A stretch of DNA of 9,063 nt from Chloroflexi bacterium UBA2235 (GTDB lineage Bacteria > Chloroflexota > UBA11872 > UBA12225): positions 1 through 9,063 of the forward strand of contig DDYL01000046.1 of assembly GCA_002347925.1 (NCBI GenBank), given 5' to 3'. Within the stretch, counting starts at the first letter, position 1. Each line of letters starts with the position of its first letter. The notes beneath the pieces were generated by a model, which was given only the letters and a program-made list of their open reading frames with translations, did not search any database and was not told the origin of the DNA. Positions 6,350-9,063 of the stretch are shown here, piece by piece. The translations under genes and the position numbers were made by a program.

Positions 6350-6451
6350 CACCGACGGACATCGCCTTGTACGATCGAGTCGGGGACGTGAACACGGTGG
6401 GCGTAGCTGCCTTCGTTGAGCGTCGGTTCACAACACTGGCGGAATGAGGCC

Positions 6452-6499
6452 GATGGTCTGACAGTTCTGTTTCCGCCGGACGTGAAAGCGTCGTAGTGT
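6452..6499 (+). promoter_or_regulatory. Candidate proximal promoter of the ABC ATPase gene
   Basis: GATGGTCTGACAG (6452-6464) is identical to the block upstream of mreB. GTCGTAGTGT (6490-6499) matches GTCATAGTGT there at 9 of 10 bases and carries the -10-like TAGTGT. TTCCGC (6471-6476) is a poor -35 at 17 bases. TAGTGT ends 97 bases before this start codon and 89 before the mreB start, so the two layouts are alike. Confidence 0.35.
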
Positions 6500-6526
6500 C
6501 CGCTCGCGTGCGTGTCCCGAGGGGAG

Positions 6527-6571
6527 TGCCCAGAATTGGGCGGTCCAAACGGGACCCATCCGGTGCTGGAT
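6527..6571 (+). promoter_or_regulatory. Small hairpins in the ABC ATPase leader
   Basis: Three short stems lie almost end to end: GCCCA/TGGGC (6528-6532 with 6537-6541), GGTCC/GGACC (6542-6546 with 6552-6556), and ATCC/GGAT (6558-6561 with 6568-6571). GTCCC at 6514-6518 could compete for GGGAC at 6551-6555. None matches a riboswitch I recognise. They end 11 bases before the ribosome site GAGGAG (6582-6587). Confidence 0.25.
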
Positions 6572-6596
6572 CAATTGGTGTGAGGAGTTTCGCGGA

Positions 6597-7709
6597 ATGG
6601 CAAGCGTAACCCTGGAACATGTGACGAAGCGCTTCGGTGAAGTAACCGCAGTGCGCGACGTCAATATCGAAGTGAAAGACAAGGAGTTCCTTGTTCTGGT
6701 AGGACCATCCGGGTGCGGAAAGTCCACCACCCTTCGGATGATCGCGGGTCTTGAAGAAATCAGCGAGGGCGCTGTCTTCATTGGTGACCGACTGGTAAAC
6801 GATGTTGCTCCGAAGGACCGCGACATTGCGATGGTCTTTCAGTCCTACGCGCTTTACCCGCACATGAGCGTCTACGACAATCTTGCGTTCGGTCTCAAGC
6901 TTCGTCGTACTCCCAAGAAGGAAATCGACCGCCGGGTCCAGGATGCGGCCGAGCTGTTGGGCTTGACCGACTTGCTCCAGCGCAAGCCAAAGCAGCTTTC
7001 CGGTGGCCAGAGGCAGCGTGTCGCACTTGGACGTGCGATCGTGCGTGAGCCTAAGGTCTTCCTCATGGATGAGCCACTTTCCAATCTTGATGCGAAGTTG
7101 CGCGTCCAGATGCGGGCTGAACTCATCCGCTTGCACCAGCGCCTGCAAACCACTGTCATCTACGTGACCCACGACCAGGTTGAGGCGATGACGATGGGAA
7201 GCCGTATCGCGGTGCTTCGCGACGGCGTCCTGCAGCAGATCGATGCCCCTCAGGTTCTCTATGATCACCCGAAGAACATGTTCGTGGCCGGTTTCATCGG
7301 CAGTCCTTCAATGAACTTCGTTGACGCGAAGATCGAGGGTGACATGGCTGACATGTGGGTGAACTGCGGAAGTTTCCGAGTGCCGGTGCCGGCCACACAT
7401 CGTGAGCGCCTTGAGCCGTTGCTCAAGAAGCAGAACCGTGAGTGTTTCTTCGGCATCCGTCCGGAAGACATGTATGAGCCGAAGTACGCACCACCGGAAG
7501 TCGAGACCGACGCCCGGATGCGTGCACGTGTTGACGTGACCGAGCCACTGGGTGCGGAAATCTATCTCTACCTATTGGCTGGCGAGAAGATGATGGTTGC
7601 CCGAGTTGACCCCCGAACCCGCGCCGACATTGGTGATGAGGTTGAGATGGTGCTCGACATGAGCAAGATGCACATCTTTGACCGTGACACCCAAGAGGCG
7701 TACATCTAG
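6597..7709 (+). CDS. ugpC: Sugar-type ABC transporter ATP-binding protein (UgpC/MsmX/MalK class)
   Basis: Cytoplasmic ATPase that powers carbohydrate-uptake (CUT1) ABC importers. The 370-residue product has a full nucleotide-binding domain: Walker A GPSGCGKST at 36-44, Q-loop Gln81 in MVFQSYALYPHMSV, signature LSGGQRQR from 133, Walker B VFLMDEP at 153-159, D-loop SNLD at 161-164 and H-loop His191. The region after about residue 235 is the OB/TOBE regulatory domain, including FGIRPEDM. Length is typical (360-380). GAGGAG (6582-6587) lies 9 bases before the ATG. No permease or solute-binding gene is nearby, so it may serve transporters encoded elsewhere, as MsmX-type ATPases do. UgpC is the class name; the actual sugar cannot be told. 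Confidence 0.94.
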   Translation: MASVTLEHVTKRFGEVTAVRDVNIEVKDKEFLVLVGPSGCGKSTTLRMIAGLEEISEGAVFIGDRLVNDVAPKDRDIAMVFQSYALYPHMSVYDNLAFGLKLRRTPKKEIDRRVQDAAELLGLTDLLQRKPKQLSGGQRQRVALGRAIVREPKVFLMDEPLSNLDAKLRVQMRAELIRLHQRLQTTVIYVTHDQVEAMTMGSRIAVLRDGVLQQIDAPQVLYDHPKNMFVAGFIGSPSMNFVDAKIEGDMADMWVNCGSFRVPVPATHRERLEPLLKKQNRECFFGIRPEDMYEPKYAPPEVETDARMRARVDVTEPLGAEIYLYLLAGEKMMVARVDPRTRADIGDEVEMVLDMSKMHIFDRDTQEAYI

Positions 7710-7745
7710 GCTCACGGATCCGAACCGCTCCGGCGGTTGGTAGCG

Positions 7746-7788
7746 ATGAAGGGGGAGCGGTCAGATGGCCACTCCCCCTTCATTTATT
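7746..7788 (+). terminator. Intrinsic terminator of the ABC ATPase gene
   Basis: ATGAAGGGGGAG (7746-7757) pairs perfectly with CTCCCCCTTCAT (7772-7783) as a 12-bp stem with a 14-base loop, followed by TTATT. A smaller perfect hairpin, AACCGC-TCCG-GCGGTT (7723-7738), lies just before it. The T-rich side is downstream on the + strand, so it serves the ABC ATPase gene. On the - strand no T-run follows, so it would work less well for the gene coming from the right. Confidence 0.85.
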
Positions 7789-7813
7789 CGGAAATTTGTT
7801 GTGCGTGAGTGTC

Positions 7814-8272
7814 TCAGGGGCGACGACGCATCAGGCGAAGCATCGTCGATGCGAAACCTAAGCCAAGTCCCAACGCCAATGCACCTTTGGTGTCAACAAG
7901 ACAGGTGATCTGTCCATTCACTCTTGGTGCGATTACCGCAATCGCGAAGACATTGTTTGCGTTGACAACAGCTCCGGTCAGCCACTGGGTCGTGACGTTT
8001 GTCGCGTCGATGCGACCTGCAATCGCGATACCGAACGATGACCACCGTGCTTCGACTCGACGCGTAATTGCGGCGCCAATCGCGCTCTGCACCATCGTGA
8101 CCGCCCGCCCGCGCATGGAGCCGACCGCGCTCCTCGTCAGGCCGGCGATCGCCGCGTCGAGCGACTTCAGCGCGATGTCACTGAGTTCAACTCGCGTACC
8201 GGGTGGGGTCGTGAGGCGGTAGGCTTCGGCCGGCGCGACAATCGTGCTTCCAGAGGCAAGTGTTTGCGTCAT
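7814..8272 (-). CDS. Unrecognised small protein with 15-residue repeats and C-terminal membrane anchor
   Basis: I do not recognise the family with certainty. The 152-residue product contains consecutive 15-residue units at about 43-57, 58-72, 73-87, 88-102 and 103-117, with weaker ones at 28-42 and from 118. Most begin with Val or Ile and often end in Arg, with alternating small and hydrophobic residues (for example QSAIGAAITR against RSAVGSMRGR). This regular period suggests a right-handed beta-solenoid. Residues 129-147 are a Gly/Leu/Ala hydrophobic segment followed by MRRRP, consistent with a membrane anchor and basic cytoplasmic end. There is no signal peptide. ATG at 8272 is chosen because GAGGGA (complement of 8278-8283) lies 5 bases upstream; the frame stays open to 8353, but without a ribosome site. 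It lies 198 bases after larC on the same strand. Confidence 0.75.
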   Translation of the reverse strand: MTQTLASGSTIVAPAEAYRLTTPPGTRVELSDIALKSLDAAIAGLTRSAVGSMRGRAVTMVQSAIGAAITRRVEARWSSFGIAIAGRIDATNVTTQWLTGAVVNANNVFAIAVIAPRVNGQITCLVDTKGALALGLGLGFASTMLRLMRRRP

Positions 8273-8277
8273 CGCGA

Positions 8278-8283
8278 TCCCTC
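8278..8283 (-). promoter_or_regulatory. Ribosome binding site fixing the start of the repeat protein
   Basis: On the - strand GAGGGA stands 5 bases before the ATG at 8272. The longer reading from 8353 would add 27 residues with no repeat pattern and no such site. Confidence 0.6.
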
Positions 8284-8470
8284 GGACGCGATTATCGCAC
8301 TGCCTCCGCAATTCAACCTCGTTCACTTCAGCGTTTGGCGCGCCACCGAGCAACAGCTACGTGAGCGCCGCCGAAAGACGGAGTTCTCTGTGAGGACTTG
8401 GCTCATTTGATGCGCCGTCCTGGACAGACTGTGGGTGCCATCCAGACCGCTTGCATCGGCTCTTTTGCGC

Positions 8471-9063
8471 TCATCCCGAAACCGGGTTCGTCACTAGACT
8501 TGCTCGGCTCCATGCGTCCCGGGCGGAATCCATGACCGATTGAAGTGACGCGCCGGTCCTCACTGCTGCTTCGCGACAGTCGTCGAACTCTGGGGAAACG
8601 CCCCGGACCGAGGATCCCAACGTGGCAACCTTGACGCGTACGGGTCCGAACGGCGTTGAAACGCTTTCGATCCTGCGCGGCAGCGTCACCCTTTGGGTCG
8701 GCCTCACCCTGATTCCCAGAGTGGTAGTTTCCTTGAAGATCGTCGCGACCGCACGGTCGGTGTCTCCTGGCTTCACGAGGACACTTACGATGGTCGCTGG
8801 GCGTCCTTTTTTCATCTGCGCGGGGATCAACGTCACGTCGAGCGCTCCGCGCGACAGAAGGACATCGGTCAAGTGGCCGAACCATTCACCACTCATGTTG
8901 TCGATGTTCGTCTCAAGTTGGACGACATCATCGGACACATATTCGCCTTCGTCTGACACTGGTCGGTCAGGAGTGCCGGCCTCGTATGGATGTTGGCGTT
9001 CGACGACCGTCGAGAGAGTCGGACCGCCTTGAGCCATCGCTGACGTCGCAATTGAATTGACGA
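8471..9063 (-). CDS. larC: LarC nickel-pincer cofactor synthesis protein, C-terminal part (5' end outside window)
   Basis: LarC (old name DUF111) inserts nickel into the pyridinium bisthiocarboxylate mononucleotide using CTP, completing the nickel-pincer nucleotide cofactor of lactate racemase and related enzymes. The visible part matches the C-terminal domain: LETNIDNMSGE (usually LETNIDDMTGE, one Asp changed to Asn), GALDVTLIPAQMKKGRPA, VSVLVKPGD, ETTTLGIRVRP, FGPVRVKVA and PEFDDCREAA. The frame continues without a stop to the window edge. The in-frame ATG at 9037 has no ribosome site, so the gene most likely starts beyond 9063. The linker before LETNID (EAGTPDRPVSDEGEYVSDDV) looks loosely conserved. 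No other lar gene is in view. It is first in a same-strand pair with the repeat protein. Confidence 0.9.
   Translation of the reverse strand, partial: VNSIATSAMAQGGPTLSTVVERQHPYEAGTPDRPVSDEGEYVSDDVVQLETNIDNMSGEWFGHLTDVLLSRGALDVTLIPAQMKKGRPATIVSVLVKPGDTDRAVATIFKETTTLGIRVRPTQRVTLPRRIESVSTPFGPVRVKVATLGSSVRGVSPEFDDCREAAVRTGASLQSVMDSARDAWSRASLVTNPVSG

Larger units (their letters stand above)
6278..6596. other. Divergent intergenic region, 319 bases
   Basis: It separates the DUF4126-like gene (-) from the ABC ATPase gene (+). It holds an extended -10-like element within an inverted repeat (6315-6349), the promoter-like blocks shared with mreB (6452-6499), and three small hairpins in the probable ATPase leader (6527-6571). 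A 50-codon open frame, 6295-6447 (+), starts ATG with a distant AAGGA. It has ordinary-looking codons but no recognised homology, and I do not call it a gene. On the - strand CATAAC (complement of 6315-6320) is a weak -10 candidate for the DUF4126-like gene. Confidence 0.6.

Noticed and set aside
6315..7268. 317-codon open frame on the - strand
   Set aside because: It lies antisense to the well-supported ABC ATPase gene and the product has no family-like motifs; it is a shadow of GC-rich codon use.
8290..8316. GATAAT with TTGAAT upstream as promoter of the repeat protein gene
   Set aside because: The spacer is only 14 bases and the start point would fall on or next to the ribosome site.
8323..8406. 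27-codon open frame on the - strand between larC and the repeat protein
   Set aside because: No ribosome site and an Arg/Ser/Cys-rich product without homology. I see nothing convincing in the 198-base gap 8273-8470.
8403..8885. 160-codon open frame on the - strand overlapping larC
   Set aside because: Different frame from the recognisable LarC domain; Arg/Pro-rich translation typical of an out-of-frame reading.

Overview
The window reads as a stretch of core, vertically inherited chromosome from a moderately GC-rich bacterium, most likely an actinobacterium-like lineage (Actinomycetota, possibly Acidimicrobiia or a related uncultured group). This rests on the order atpG-atpD-atpC followed by murA, the actinobacterial style of the F1 subunits, frequent GTG starts and GC-rich third codon positions. 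The placement is an inference; no ribosomal RNA gene is present. I see no transposase, integrase, phage gene, CRISPR array, tRNA or rRNA.

Left part (1-4493, all + strand): the 3' end of the F1Fo ATP synthase operon. A few codons of an upstream gene (by context atpA) are followed by atpG (gamma), atpD (beta) and atpC (epsilon). murA, for the first committed step of peptidoglycan synthesis, comes 74 bases later. Small hairpins lie just after the putative atpA stop and just after the atpD stop, and another could cover the murA ribosome binding site.

Middle (4494-6596): a single mreB/mbl-type actin homologue (+) with altered nucleotide-binding residues and no mreC or mreD after it. It converges on a DUF4126-like membrane protein gene (-). 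A 319-base divergent intergenic region follows, with promoter-like sequence, an inverted repeat and possible leader hairpins. The mreB and ABC-ATPase upstream regions share two sequence blocks that suggest related promoters.

Right part (6597-9063): a complete sugar-type ABC transporter ATPase (UgpC/MsmX/MalK class) without permease or binding-protein genes beside it, closed by a strong intrinsic terminator. On the - strand follow a small unrecognised protein with a clear 15-residue repeat and a C-terminal membrane anchor, and the C-terminal part of LarC (nickel-pincer cofactor synthesis), which runs off the right edge.

Functionally the window couples energy supply (ATP synthase), wall precursor synthesis (MurA) and wall geometry (MreB). 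The atp-murA-mreB/mbl order resembles that in Firmicutes, as I recall it. No new multi-gene system is evident. The items most worth a second look are the MreB-like protein with substituted ATPase motifs, the 15-residue-repeat protein and the paired promoter blocks.
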